From assembly GCA_019009955.1 (NCBI GenBank), contig CM032233.1:60040001-60104000 (forward strand): a DNA stretch of 64,000 nt. Direction: 5' to 3'. The translations under genes and the position numbers were made by a program. This document shows, piece after piece, positions 9,128-21,600 of the stretch. The DNA is from Riptortus pedestris (lineage: Eukaryota; Arthropoda; Insecta; Hemiptera; Alydidae). Below the pieces are notes generated by a model. That model saw only the letters and a program-made list of their open reading frames with translations. It was not told where the DNA came from and searched no databases. Position 1 is the stretch's first letter. Every line of letters begins with the position of its first letter.

Positions 9128-11109
9128 TTTTGAATCAATTCTCATTTTGGGGGGGGGCAACAAAGAATTAGTAAAATTCCCTGATTTGAACCTGGATGAA
9201 CCTAATGCATCTTTACATCTTTTGATTCATCAAGAGCTATGAAAGGGAAAAGTAGAATCCATGATGTTATTCTTTTTTTCATATATTTTTTAAAACATAT
9301 TTTCAATATGTATCTCCTATTTCTTAATAAATCAGTTCACTCCCACTATATTTATATATTTTATTAGCTCATGGCATTATTATTAGCAAGTGCTTTCCTA
9401 TTTAACACTTCTCTGTGACTGACTAATGAAATTGTAAAGCCTTAATGGAACTTTATGCCTTTCCCCTACATAATTATTTATATTGTAAAACTGTCCAATC
9501 CTGATACAATTTTGTACAGTTGTCATAATCCTTAATAATTTTAAAATTTCATATAGTTCCTAAGTATTATGGATTAGTATTTATTGTGAATTTATTTAAT
9601 AGTTCCAATAAGAGTAATATACTGACTCTTTTAATAATTTTCAAACTCTTACAACCAGAGGCAAATTCAGTTGTGCATTTTATCTGAAAGGAAAGGGTTG
9701 GACTGAGATTAAAATAAGTAAAGATTTTTATCTCCATAACTAACAAACATATTTTAGAAGTGTTATTACAGTTAACATATTAACCCTATCATCAGGAATA
9801 AAATACTATATATTAACAAAAGTTCCAAAAGCCACTTTATATTTTAATAAATTATTTGGTGGATGTACTAAAAAAAAAAAAAAAATAAATAAAAAAATGA
9901 ATACGCAAAACAGTGTAGGTGTTTTGTAAGTATATATATATATATATATAAAATGCTACATATTTAAAAAAAAATAATCATATCACCTACCTAATTATAA
10001 ATATCACTTATACAGGTGTGCTGGGAAACTTGAGATATCTGCTCATTTTTTTTACTTTTATATTTTAATTTTTATCTTGGTAGGCCTCCCGGACCCATGA
10101 GCAGCAACAATGGATCAGATATTATGGCTAGTTAATAAATTAATGGTGTTAATTATTGAGAGTGGAAGGGTAACTTTGACCAATTCAGTTTGTAACCTAT
10201 ATAATTTCAAGGTACTAAAAATATTATGTAAACGTACATCCTCTTTTAAAATAAAAACAAAAATATAATTAAATAAATGATCAGATTTTACATATTGTCT
10301 AACCAGACAAGTTATAAACCATCATAACAATAGGACCTGAATATGTTAATATTCTAATTTATAATTAATGTCAAATCTGTTGATGTAGACCTCCATTACT
10401 GGGAAAACTGACAAGAGCATTCAATTCGGCTACCCATTTCCCCCCAGGCTGAAATAGTATCCTTGCATCAAAAGCACTTGTCAGGTCGATAATTAGCCAG
10501 AAATGAGGACCTCCAATGACAGATGCCAAGATAGTCTAAATATAGTGACAGTGCCAACCCACTATGTGATATGCCATTCTAATTTATATTGATTTCAGTT
10601 GAAATTTCCCATATTTGAAAAGTAATCATGTTCTTTTGATGACAATTGATCAAGCATAAAAATTGAAATCAAACATAAAAGTGCTTCAAATTATAAAGCT
10701 TACCAATATTAAACTTTGTTTTGCAGATCAAAATGTATTTTTCACAACATTCGATATGTCTGGCCAAGGAAGATATAGATATCTTTGGGAAAGATATTAT
10801 AAAAACTGTGATGGAATCATTTTTGTTGTGGACAGCAGTGATCGCCTTAGACTTGCAGTTGCAAAGGAAGAGCTGTACTTGCTGCTCCAGCACCCAGATA
10901 TAGCTGGTAGAAAGCTACCTATTCTTTTCCTGGCCAACAAAATGGATGTTCGTGAAGCCTTGTCAAGTGTAAAAATTGCAACTGCATTTGGCCTTGACAG
11001 AATTAAAGATAAGCCATGGCACATCTTCTCAACAAACGCTTTAACTGGTGAAGGACTGCAGGAAGGTGTTGAATGGTTAACGGAACAATTATGTCAAACA
11101 GTATCTTAA
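8675..11109 (+). CDS. ARL6: ADP-ribosylation factor-like protein 6 (BBS3), two exons
   Basis: A small Arf-family GTPase. In animals GTP-bound ARL6 recruits the BBSome coat to membranes at the base of the cilium. The two exons join to a 187-residue protein; human ARL6 has 186. Visible motifs are P-loop GLNNSGKS (25-32), switch I PTIG with the Thr at 51, the ARL6-characteristic DMSGQGRYR (70-78) in place of the usual Arf WDVGGQ, VDSSDR (95-100), NKMD (131-134), and the near-invariant IKDKPWHI followed by [10 protein letters not shown] at the C-terminus. The start is the first ATG after an in-frame TAA; it gives MSGFF with a weak Kozak context, aligning to human MGLL. The phase-1 splice restores FKYQNVFF with no length change against human. 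The gene looks intact. Confidence 0.97.
8856..10726 (+). other. ARL6 intron
   Basis: GT-AG intron of about 1.9 kb. It contains a 30-base A run at 9093-9122, a (TA)n tract at 9931-9951 and a short A-rich run near 9871. A short LINE-like peptide can be read on the minus strand at 10464-10499. No other gene is visible. Confidence 0.85.
10727..11109 (+). CDS. ARL6: ARL6 exon 2 (terminal)
   Basis: Acceptor TTTTGCAG. Encodes residues 61-187: switch II, NKMD and the C-terminal helix, ending in TVS and TAA. Confidence 0.96.
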
Positions 11110-12261
11110 AAATAATTCTATTTGTCAAATTGGTCTAAGGCATCTATCTATATATTCTGATAATACTTTTAATCATGAAGTGTAAACATAAAAGTTACTT
11201 CATTCTTTAAGTGACATCTTTCTCAGTTATATACAGCATTAATAACAGAAATATTTTAAAACATTTGTCCTAATTTCTAAACAAAGAAAGCAAGACTGTA
11301 ATAATTATGATAATTCTAGTTTTGTTTTTGGAGATTTACATTTATTTTTAAATTATGCTGGTATAGACTATTATTTTAGCTTAGAGACAATTATTTTTGT
11401 GCGTAATGATAATTTATAAATACTTATTCTAAAGCGTAAATTTAACAATAGATTTTTAAGTCACCCTGCCTCAAACATTAAAATAACAATAAAATTGTTT
11501 TATACTATCCCATAAGAGCATGAACAATATAGCTCTTCATTTGGTGAAATATAGGTGGAAGTGAATATGGTTTGTAGACATTTGTTTTACTCATAAAAAA
11601 TTGTAAACTTTAAAAACATTTGATTGAATGTAATTGTAATTACCTGAATTATAAAGTCATTAAGGTAATAGTTTACATAATAAGCTTCATGGCAATAATA
11701 ACAAACAAATTAAATTTTCAAATGGATGTTACTCTACTCAAGCTCAAATACTTTTTTAATTATTATTATTATTATTATGAATGAAACTAGTAGATTGTAA
11801 TTATAGCTCATAATTTGTTGTTTGTTCGTAAGACAACTTAGTTATTTACTCTATGTACCTCCTATATGCAAGTGTTCTATTTGTTTTTCACCATGCATGA
11901 TTCCATCATGCATGGATCAGAATGAATTCTCGTCATTATTCAAACACACACTTTGAATTAATTATGTTTAGTACACGTTTGAAGTGTGAAATTCCGAGAG
12001 TCAGTTGGGAGGACTAGACAGTGAGACTTATGCAAGGGAAATTGTGTATATGCATGTTTTTTTTTTTTTAGAAATATATTGAATAATTCATTTCAACTAT
12101 AAAACAACTAGGAAAAATAATATTATCACTATAAGCAGCCAATTATAATTGGATATTTTTTTTAGGCTTTCTGTGACATCATTTATCAAGTACACAAGGC
12201 AAGTTATATGTGACACCCTTTCTATAACATTTCATTTGGTATTTAAAGTCTAAATACAGTT
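11110..12261. other. ARL6 3' UTR and intergenic DNA
   Basis: No reading frame of note. A perfect 11-bp palindrome, CCATGCATGAT then TCC then its reverse complement, lies at 11891-11915. Confidence 0.6.
11488..11493 (+). terminator. Candidate poly(A) signal for ARL6
   Basis: AATAAA 379 bases after the stop codon. It is a reasonable cleavage signal, but such hexamers are common in DNA this AT-rich. Confidence 0.35.
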
Positions 12262-13060
12262 ATAAATTCACTAAGTATGACACAGGTTTCTCACATGCAG
12301 GAATGAGTCACAGATTATGTCATATCATATTCTAGTTTCAATTTCTCCTTTAGTGGGAAGCATATGTAAATAAGACTTGAAATTTCAGCTGAACATGAGA
12401 TCTTAAGTGATATAATAGTCTTAAGGAAAATCAGAAGAGTAGGAGTAGAGGATTACTGAATGGTGAAAATGCAAAAATAGAAATAACTCCTTCAATGTTC
12501 AAGTTAGAGAATACTGTATAAAACAACAATCATAGCTCAGAAAATTCAAAAACAAGATCAGTTATTTATCCTTTTAAGATCTTTCACATGACAACATTGA
12601 TATTTACAGTTTTAATTTTCATCCTTTTCTTTAAACTACAAGCTCCGCCTGGTTTGATATTGTACATGTATCTGATATGTAGTATGTATCTGTCATGTGC
12701 CTCACAGAATATTAAAATATCTACATATCACTGTCAATTTTATTAAATTGTCCAAGTTTTGTAGTGATATTTTGGTTTTTTAAAGATTGAAGGATTAATT
12801 CTGCTAGCGTTCGTGAGTATTTTTACGGATTATGGGGAAGACAACTATTAAGGTCATACTCATGGCACGACTATCAAAATTCTTCTTCTAATACCACTGA
12901 GCTCAATAGAAAGCAAAAATGAAGCTCTTTAAAATGTATGTATATGTATATATTTATTTGTATGTTGTGTGGAGGGGGGGGGGTACATTTGTGTTTACAT
13001 ACATACATATATTCATTTATAGCTAGAATTGGACCAGAAGGACTATGGTTTTTATATTCA
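12262..13060. repeat. Old family-X-related remnants
   Basis: Plus-strand phrases such as 'agaagagtaggagtagagga' followed by 'ttactgaatggtgaaaatgcaa' echo the middle of family X. At 12836-12900, 'attaaggtcatactcatg' followed by 'gcacgactatcaaaattctt' echoes its inverted tail, and 'attggaccagaagg' at 13027 echoes another family-X block. Divergence is high, so I give only an outer range. Confidence 0.4.
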
Positions 13061-15885
13061 CCTATGTTATTATGCAAGATATAACAACATTTTCACTTTA
13101 AGCTATTGTATCACTTAACTTTTTGTCTAGATTAATTTTCAAGTCTTGTTAAAAAAGGGGAGAAATCAAGAACTGAATGTATGGATAACATCGCCTTTGT
13201 ATTATTCGTGTGCTTAGTTATGCAGACCCTATGGAACAGACTTTTTGAATAAAGTACTTTCTATAATCCAAACAAGTTATTTTATTATTAGGATTTTAAC
13301 TGTAGCCAGTTGTGTTACCACTGTGTTGATATTTAGCTAACGTTTGTTATTTTCCTAAAAAAAGAGTGAAAGAGGAGCAAGTAATAGTACTAAATATTAG
13401 AAATTTCAGGATCTGCTGTGGATCAGAATAATTAATAATTTATTCTGCTCTTTGGCTTGTGAAAGTGTACTTATAGCTGTCAAAATCAATTACAGTTCAC
13501 CTAAACCATCCTTTTAGAGTGAATCCATTTTGAACAGACCACAAGACACCAAACCTAAATAAAGAATAAATCCATCAATATAGTACAGCCATGCCTAGAA
13601 AATAAATTGAATCATCGAGAAAAATCAAATTTCTTTTGTGTTGATTAATGATGAATCTACCTACTAGGCACTACAATCATTGCTAAACAACCTATGCACA
13701 CAACATCTGCCACTTTTGCGCTTAGATGACTTAGACACCTATACCTATGGCTACTCCTCTTCGTTCCTTCTATTTTACCATGTAACATCTTTCTGGGTAA
13801 CCTGTTGGGCTCCATTTTTTTTAATAGGTCCTAAACAACAAAATTTTCCCTTCTTAATAGTACTTAAAGTTCCCCATACAACTCCAGGAGCCCGACATTG
13901 CTTCTGATCCACAATCTGTGCTCCTCTCACAACTCCAAATATCTTTTGGAGACCGTGTTTCACCATCATATTTAACTTTCTCTGGTAACTGTTTTGTATA
14001 TTTGTTCTTACGCTGTCCTGGAGAAACTCATAAAGAGAATAGCCTTTTGTGATATACAGAAACATCTGATATTCAATCACCATAACTATCTCTCCCAGGC
14101 TCATAATACCCAAGGAAAGGTGAAATCCATAATTTAACAGGACCACCAAAGGTTCTCATGCATTTCTTCTTTCCTTATACCTACTTTGAGCCCTATATTT
14201 TATACTGCTCATCCTAACTTTTCAAGATAATATTAAATAATGAATCACTACTTAATTGGAAGAAAGCTTTGATACCTAAGATTAGAAACATTCCAAAGAA
14301 CACAAACAAATATTGGAGCCAATCGTAGTGTATACCAACTAAAGTGCAAGACTTGTGGTAAGCATTATTGCAAATTCTCAAAACTATGTTTCATACAAGA
14401 TTCAAGTACATGACTTCTTACCATCAAAGCTGATCCCTTTAACTCCTCGTGCCTGAACACCATGATTTGAATGTTGACTATTTTTAGAATGAAAATAAAG
14501 TAGATTGAACTAAGAGCTAAAGGGCTTTTAAATAATTTTTTTAGAAGACTTCTCATGAAACAATTAAGTGAATTTTAGAATTAGATGCTAAAAATGTTGA
14601 CGACATCACAAATGTGTCAATTGTTGTCACTTTGATATTAATAAAGCCAGATTCAATAATTTTTCCATACCCTGTTTTAATTATTTACATTAGGGATCAC
14701 TGATTTTGCTTACAAACAAGATATTTCATTGCCTATACAAAAAGAAGAGAGCAAAAGAAAAAAAAAAGCTATGAGGTGTGTACTAAAGTTTATTGGTGAT
14801 ATTTTTAATGTCACCCTTGGTCCGACCAGTGGCATCACATTTTGGTAAGACTCCATGACCCTTCATGATTTTTACTTTTTTAATAATCAAATTTTCAAAT
14901 GTTATAGAATACAATAAAAATGACTTACCTCAGTAGATTATGATAAAAACTACTTTTCATTTCACATGAGACATTTAAAATCACATGCATATAAACAATT
15001 GTTTAATTCATAGAAAAAATATGTAACTTTGAATCTCATCATCTCAAACCTAATTATGTTCCAAATAATTTACTTTTTAATAAAATGTAATATTTTAAAA
15101 TATTGTACCTATACATTTTCATATTAACATCTATTATATAAAGTTATAAACATCACCAGTAATTTTATACTATCAGGAAAATTCATTTTCCATAATACTT
15201 ATATTATTATAGTAATTACTGATTGATGAATATTGATTGTATTGATGAATAAATTGATATTTTTTCTAGTCTTTATAGATACGTAACCTGTGAATTTCAA
15301 CTCACATAGTCAATAAGAATATGGACTATACAGATAGTCGATAAATCACTATAAGGAGGAAAAATACTTTTTATAACTAATACTTTAGTAACTTCTTTTA
15401 TAAGCTATTTCTCAAAGTTTGAGGAAGAGGAAAAGTCTCAGTGGTAGCAAGCTGAACTTATGGTAAGATGGTTCAGTTTTGAGTCCTAGGAGGGGCCATA
15501 CAAGTTTCTTCTTGAGTTGTGGAATTTACTAGCTTCAAGCCTTTCCCCCATTGCCAGCCTAACACCATGAAGTAAGAGAGAAGATACTTTGTTAAAAAAG
15601 GAAATTTTGGTAGAAAATGCTACAGACATGGCAGACTGTGTCACAATATAGTCCTCCCTACCACCAAAGGCCATTTGGTAGTTCCTGGTCCATGTGGCAA
15701 CATATTATACTGCTCATTAAATATTATATTCTAGGTAGATCAGTACAACTAAAACAATAAAATCTTCTTGATTCTTTTATTTTCTCTAAACTTTTCATGG
15801 CATTGGATGCCCCTCCATGAGAACATGACTCAATTAAAAACAAAGCTACATATAGATAGGAACACCTCCAAACTTTCAGCGCATT
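13061..15885. other. Intergenic, no gene recognised
   Basis: A minus-strand open frame of 124 codons ends near 13775, but it shows no family motif, splice context or conserved block, so I do not call it a gene. Otherwise this is AT-rich single-copy-looking DNA. Confidence 0.5.
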
Positions 15886-15888
15886 GGG

Positions 15889-15923
<35 letters not shown>

Positions 15924-16095
15924 GGAGAGGGAGAGGGAGAGGGAGAGAGGGAGAGGGAGAGGGAGAGGGAGAGGGAGAGGGCGTGGGGGAGGGAGAGGGA
16001 GAGGGAGAGGGAGAGGGAGAGGGAGAGGGATTGGGAGGGAGAGAGAGAGAGAGAGAGAGAGGGAGGGAGGGAGGGAGAGAGGGAGAGAGAGGGGG

Positions 16096-16131
<36 letters not shown>

Positions 16132-16229
16132 AGAGAGAGAGGAGAGAAAGGGTGAGGGAGAGAGAGGAGAGAAAGGGTGAGGGAGAGAGAGTGTGTGTGT
16201 GTGTGTGAAGTGAAAAAAGAAGGATGAGA

Positions 16230-16268
<39 letters not shown>
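15886..16268 (+). repeat. Polypurine (GA)n/(GGGAGA)n tract
   Basis: About 380 bp that is almost purely A and G on the plus strand. It moves from (GA)n through GGGAGA units, a G10 run and GGGAGG repeats, with a short (GT)n at 16190-16207 and a second (GA)n at 16240-16267. The Arg/Glu/Gly-repeat reading frames inside it are artefacts. It lies about 0.7 kb upstream of the C1orf43-like start codon. Confidence 0.95.
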
Positions 16269-16272
<4 letters not shown>

Positions 16273-16958
16273 AAGTTCTGCTATCTTTAATTTAAAACTA
16301 TTAACCGAAAGGCTGTTTATTTATACACGCTCAAAAGATTTTATTGCATAAATATTTCAATTTAATAGTGAAATGGTAAAAATGAAAAATTTTGAAACAG
16401 TAAATGGTTGACCCAGTTAAACATTGAAAGGTTCTGTAACGTCCAAAAGGTAAAGATTTTAGAAAAGGGATAAAATCAATTTAAACACAATATTAAAAGG
16501 AATATTCTAATTTTAAAGAACAAAGAGAAAGTGGTAATGAAAAGATGGAAATTAAAAACTTAAGTAACATATTCTTTAATGTTACAAATAAAAAATTATT
16601 GCTGTATTAAAAACATTTGTAGAACTATCCTATTCAACCACAGATCCTTTGCGTTTGAAAACGTTCAGCCTTAATTATGCCCATCCTATGATATTAACGT
16701 CTAGTAGATAAAAATTAGAATTTAACTTATGACGTTTCATTCCTTTGAAGCTATAAAACATTCATTTACGAACGACAAGATAAATCTAGGAAGGTTATAT
16801 GAGGTTATCTTGTTTACTAGTTATTTTTCTGAATTGACTTTTGCAAATAATATAGAGCCTAAACTCTCATTTCTCCCAGCTAAAACATTATTTGGATTGA
16901 ATAATAATATATAGGTTTTATAACAAGACGGCAGTACAAATAATCTTTTATTTTTAAA
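16269..16958. other. Upstream region of the C1orf43-like gene
   Basis: AT-rich, with no clear core promoter. In the coding frame a TAA stop lies at 16941-16943, 15 bases before the start codon. Confidence 0.5.
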
Positions 16959-17117
16959 ATGGTTGAACAATTATCTGGAGCAACTGTTGTCATTATCATC
17001 GCTGGAGGAGTTTTAATGCTAGTCCTTTTATTTATTTTTGCTAAAAGACAAATAATGCGATTTGCCTTGAGGTCTAGAAGAGGGCCACATGTTCCCATTG
17101 GCCATGGAGCAAAAAAG
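16959..17117 (+). CDS. C1orf43: C1orf43-like exon 1
   Basis: 53 codons: a short lumenal N-terminus, the transmembrane helix and the basic KRQIMRF..RRGPHVPIG block. It ends in AAAAAG before GTAACA (phase 0). Confidence 0.94.
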
Positions 17118-18557
17118 GTAACATCAATTGCCTGCTGGAAACTGAGATATGTGAATTTTAATGCTTTGTGTAAGTATAATGAAGTGATAGAAAGACTGCA
17201 ATTTTGTAATTCTCTCAATTCTAATAACTGCAGTGAACTAGTTTATTAGTAGCATAAGTATCATGATAACATGAAATGACTTTAGTGCTTGAATGGTCAA
17301 TTAACATTAACTCCAGACCTTATATTATTTGACAATCACTTGAAGTTTTAATTGTTTTCCAGAAGTTTATGTTTTTAAAATCCTCTTTCTTTACAGACTG
17401 CTATTTTGTCTTCAAAATTTTATAGTAATCAATTAATAATTCAGTCGAGTAATAGGCTGGAAAGTATTGGGAAGTACATAGGAGAGAGATATCTGTCAAA
17501 GTACTGAATGATTTGTAAATAGAGCCGTGTAATTTCTCCTACACTTTGTCAGCTTTTTTTTTTTTTATTTCTAGGCATCCCTTGAGACCATAGGTGGGAC
17601 CAAACTTAAATGATGACTTATATTTACTAAACTCTGTGGGACACACCCAAAGTCTCCCAAACCAATAGGGCTCTTCTGTTCTTTTTAATTAGAACCCATG
17701 TTCCACTCCTACACATCATGTGTATTATCCCTGTTTATAAATTAGTTCTCCTGTAGATGACCTGTCCCAATTAGCCTGAGTTGCAAAAAGTGGACGTTAA
17801 TAAATAATAATAATATAAATTAGTTCTTCTGTATAGGCCTTAAAATCAAAAATTTTCTTAATGGTTAATGGCGTGTATTGTATTGGTTGGTAAGTGTGAA
17901 TAATTGGAATCTAAACATAACTGTATTTTATAGATTTCAATTAACTTTTTTTTAGAACGTGACCTTAAGTAGGCAATATACTCGTAAATGGAAGTACGAA
18001 GAAGTAGTTTTCTCTGCTTTGTGTCAGTAGTTTATTTCACTGGTGATAATATGTATACTATAATAACATGGTTTGGAGCTGAATTTCAGCTACAGCAACT
18101 TGGAATGTTATTTGCCGTAATATACGACTCCAACTACTCAGTTCATTATAATGCAATAAAAACATAAGAAGTACCTCAAGTTGTTTATCCTAAGATTAAT
18201 TTAAATTCAACTCAATCAAGAAAACATAATACATTCAATACATCAACACAGTATACATAATTAACATAAACGTTTTATATCAAATATCAAGTTCATTAAT
18301 GTAGTGGGAGTAGGAGTTAGAACAATTCAAAACATCCCCCTTATTCTGAGCTAGATCGAAGAACTTTATTATGTCCAATCTTTTTGGAAATGTAATGTTC
18401 TGCAATTGTACTTCTGTACATTTTTTCTCTAAATCCTATATTAACCAAGTTATTTATATTTTTTAGTTTTCAACTTTAGCTCTTTTAGTGCCGCGCAGAA
18501 ACGGGTGAATCTGACCAGATGAATTTGATCAATTTACTAGGGCTTGGAAAAAATGCT

Positions 18558-18631
<74 letters not shown>

Positions 18632-21600
18632 TGTCATTTTGGGAATATAAAATGCAGCATATTGTGGGAGAAAGAGAGATTACAAAGTTGCTGGTTCTCA
18701 AACACTGACTGCTAAGAAAGACTAACTGCTCTTTAAGACACCTAAGATAGACTGAAAGAAAGATTTTAATCTCACCATGCCATTGCATGATGTGACACAT
18801 GAGCTATCTGATAATAATCATATACAGATTGTCGTCCCAAGACAATATATTGCCGTTCGGCATTAATACCCCCACTCGTACTTATCTTGAATTACCAATT
18901 AACCAGTATACCACAAAACCCTTATGCCAAGCTTAAATGCTGTATATTGTTTTCATCGGAGATACATGGGCAAATTTATGCTGTTGTGAATTAGTGAATG
19001 AACATTCTATGTCTTTCAATTTTTACTCAATATGAAAGGTAAAGTGTGTTAATTTGCAAAATAAAGCCATGTATATCTCCAATTATAGGGTTGGATTAAG
19101 AACTTTTATATTACCAGATATATTAAGAAAAAAATTGACTTTTTGTTCTACACATTTTTCGCTATCTTGAATATTAACCAAATTATTTGTATTTATTGGT
19201 TTACAGCTTTTAGTTAAACCTCACTTCTACTAAGGTGATTTTCACTTGAAGAAAATTTATCACTAAATATCTCATGTTGAAATTATATATCAAGTCATGT
19301 TTACATAGGCTTTTTATTTAGGAATAAATAGAGAAACAAATTTTAGGTGACACCATCATCATATCATTCCAGCACTTGGAAAATCTGCTTATTTTACGCA
19401 GCCCCATGTGATGGACGTTTTTTAGTATTGTGATTAATGGTTTCATTCTGATCTTTGTTTTTTATATAATGCCTATATATTGCAATATAATGACATTTAA
19501 CATCTCCACTTGTTTAAATTCTTACATCATCTATTTGAGAGACATGGCAATTTAAAACAGCTCTAAATATTCAACCATTAATAACATTTGAGGTTGATAC
19601 ATGTCTGTTAACATAATAGTACCAGTATGTCACTTTCAACAGTTCCTTGAATTTTATTTTACATACTTTGTGTTAAAAAATTGAATTTGACCATTTACTA
19701 ATACTGTTGCATTTTCACCAAATTACAATTCTTAATGTTGCATGGTTCCAGTCTTTGAAAAAAGAAATACATAGAAGAATCGATCTAGTACCAAAAATTG
19801 TTTATGAACCACAGCTTAATGGTGAAAATGATTCTAAATTCATTTTACCACCTGGATCAGATGTTCCTCCATTCTATTATCGGCTGAAAGCATGTGACGA
19901 TATAAAGCTTCTCGGTAAGTGACTTAAGAATTTGAGCAAATTTAAAGTTTATCATTGTCATGGTTGGAAAACTAAGAGTTGTATTAATGGTTAATATTTT
20001 AATGGTAAAGTATTTATTCAAAATAATACCAGAGGCTCATGACATTGCTTCCTAACTAAACTATTACAAATTTTTTACAACTCTAAAACAAACATTTTTT
20101 TTGTTTGTTGACATCCAAATTTATTAAAGGATGAAAAGCTTTATAAATTATCAGAATCTTGTCCCACCTTATAAACAATGTACCTGATCGCAAATTATTT
20201 TAGACTGATATTTATGACAGCTATCTAGTAGTTTTATTTAATAATTGAACATTTTTGCTAGTATTCTTGTGTATAAAAACATCCGCCATACGTGTAGTTT
20301 TTTCATGAATTTTTAAACAAAGTGTATTTTATAATAGATTTGATACATTTGGGGGCAGGGTTAAAGAGTTTTACTCCTGTAAATAATACGCTTCTCGAAA
20401 TATTTATGATTGTGGTTGGGGCTTGAAGCATATTCTTTACCTTGTTTTATGGTTATGTGATATACTATTTTTGTAAAACAAGTTCATTTTTTGTTTCACA
20501 AACAATATTGTTTGGTACATATATATTGAGGAAAAAGTCATTATTTTTGGCTCCTTAAGAAGTGGATGACAGGAGTCTCTTCAACTTTCTCTTGCATATA
20601 AACTTTATTGCTCTCTTTTGCAATTTAAACATTAAAACATTATTTTTGGATAAGACCATAAGCTAACCGACTATGGAAATATCCATAGTATATTAGTAAT
20701 AGAGTTTCCATTGGAAGATATTTTTTAACATTTTAATAAGAAGCAGATCGATTTTAGCTTCTTACTAAATTCTTCAATATGATTGAGCCAGTCAAGGCAT
20801 TTGTCCACAGTCAATCCTCAAAACTTTATCATGGGGACTAGTAAGATGTCATAATTATAAATTGAGATCACGCCTGAAGAATGTGAGCAATGTTTACTGA
20901 AACCTAGAATATTTCAGTAAACATTGCTCACATTTTTCATGAATAATCTCAATTTATAATCATGAGCAGCTGAATTACTAAAAATCCCATTTTGAGCTTA
21001 AATTTCTAGTAATTTTTACATAGGATTCTTATTACAGGAAAAATGGAGAATCGATGCTGTCATATCCATAGTCTCCAGCACACGGTAAATTTGCTTAGTT
21101 TATGAAAACCCTGTGTGACTAACGTTTTCAGTTTTCAGCCATCAGTAAACCATCACTCTTACTCATCTTGTACCTACAATAAGCTGACATAACATGACGC
21201 GTTTTGTTCGAAGCTTAAACACAAAATATTGTTTTCAATGAACTTTTACTGTATGATATATATGCATATATGTTTGGTGTGATGTAGACATTTAAGATTT
21301 TACATTCTGAACTACATGTTTTTTCTTTGATCAGTAATAATATTAAACTGTTTCATGCAGTAACACAGATTATAGTAGGTAATGCCTGAAATTGGCCTAG
21401 GGGGAGTGAGTTTAGAGGGGGAATAACCGAAAATTCTGAATATCTCCAGTGCTACGAGTCAGATCGAAAACTTTTGAACAACCATTCTTATTGCAATTTT
21501 ATTTTCTATAAATATAGTTCTATACATGTTCTCTAACAGTCATTAATATTTTAATCGTCTAACTTGTCGTAAGTAACTAAGTCACAAAGAATCTCATTTC

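Larger units (their letters stand above)
17118..19751 (+). other. C1orf43-like intron 1
   Basis: 2.6-kb GT-AG intron. It contains a SINE-like tail, a 64-base A run and old family-X fragments, each listed separately. Confidence 0.85.

Noticed and set aside
13775..14149. Minus-strand 124-codon open frame
   Set aside because: No motif, homology pattern, splice context or codon signal supports a gene.
15768..16208. Open frame with Arg-Glu or Gly-Glu repeats
   Set aside because: It is only the translation of the purine microsatellite.
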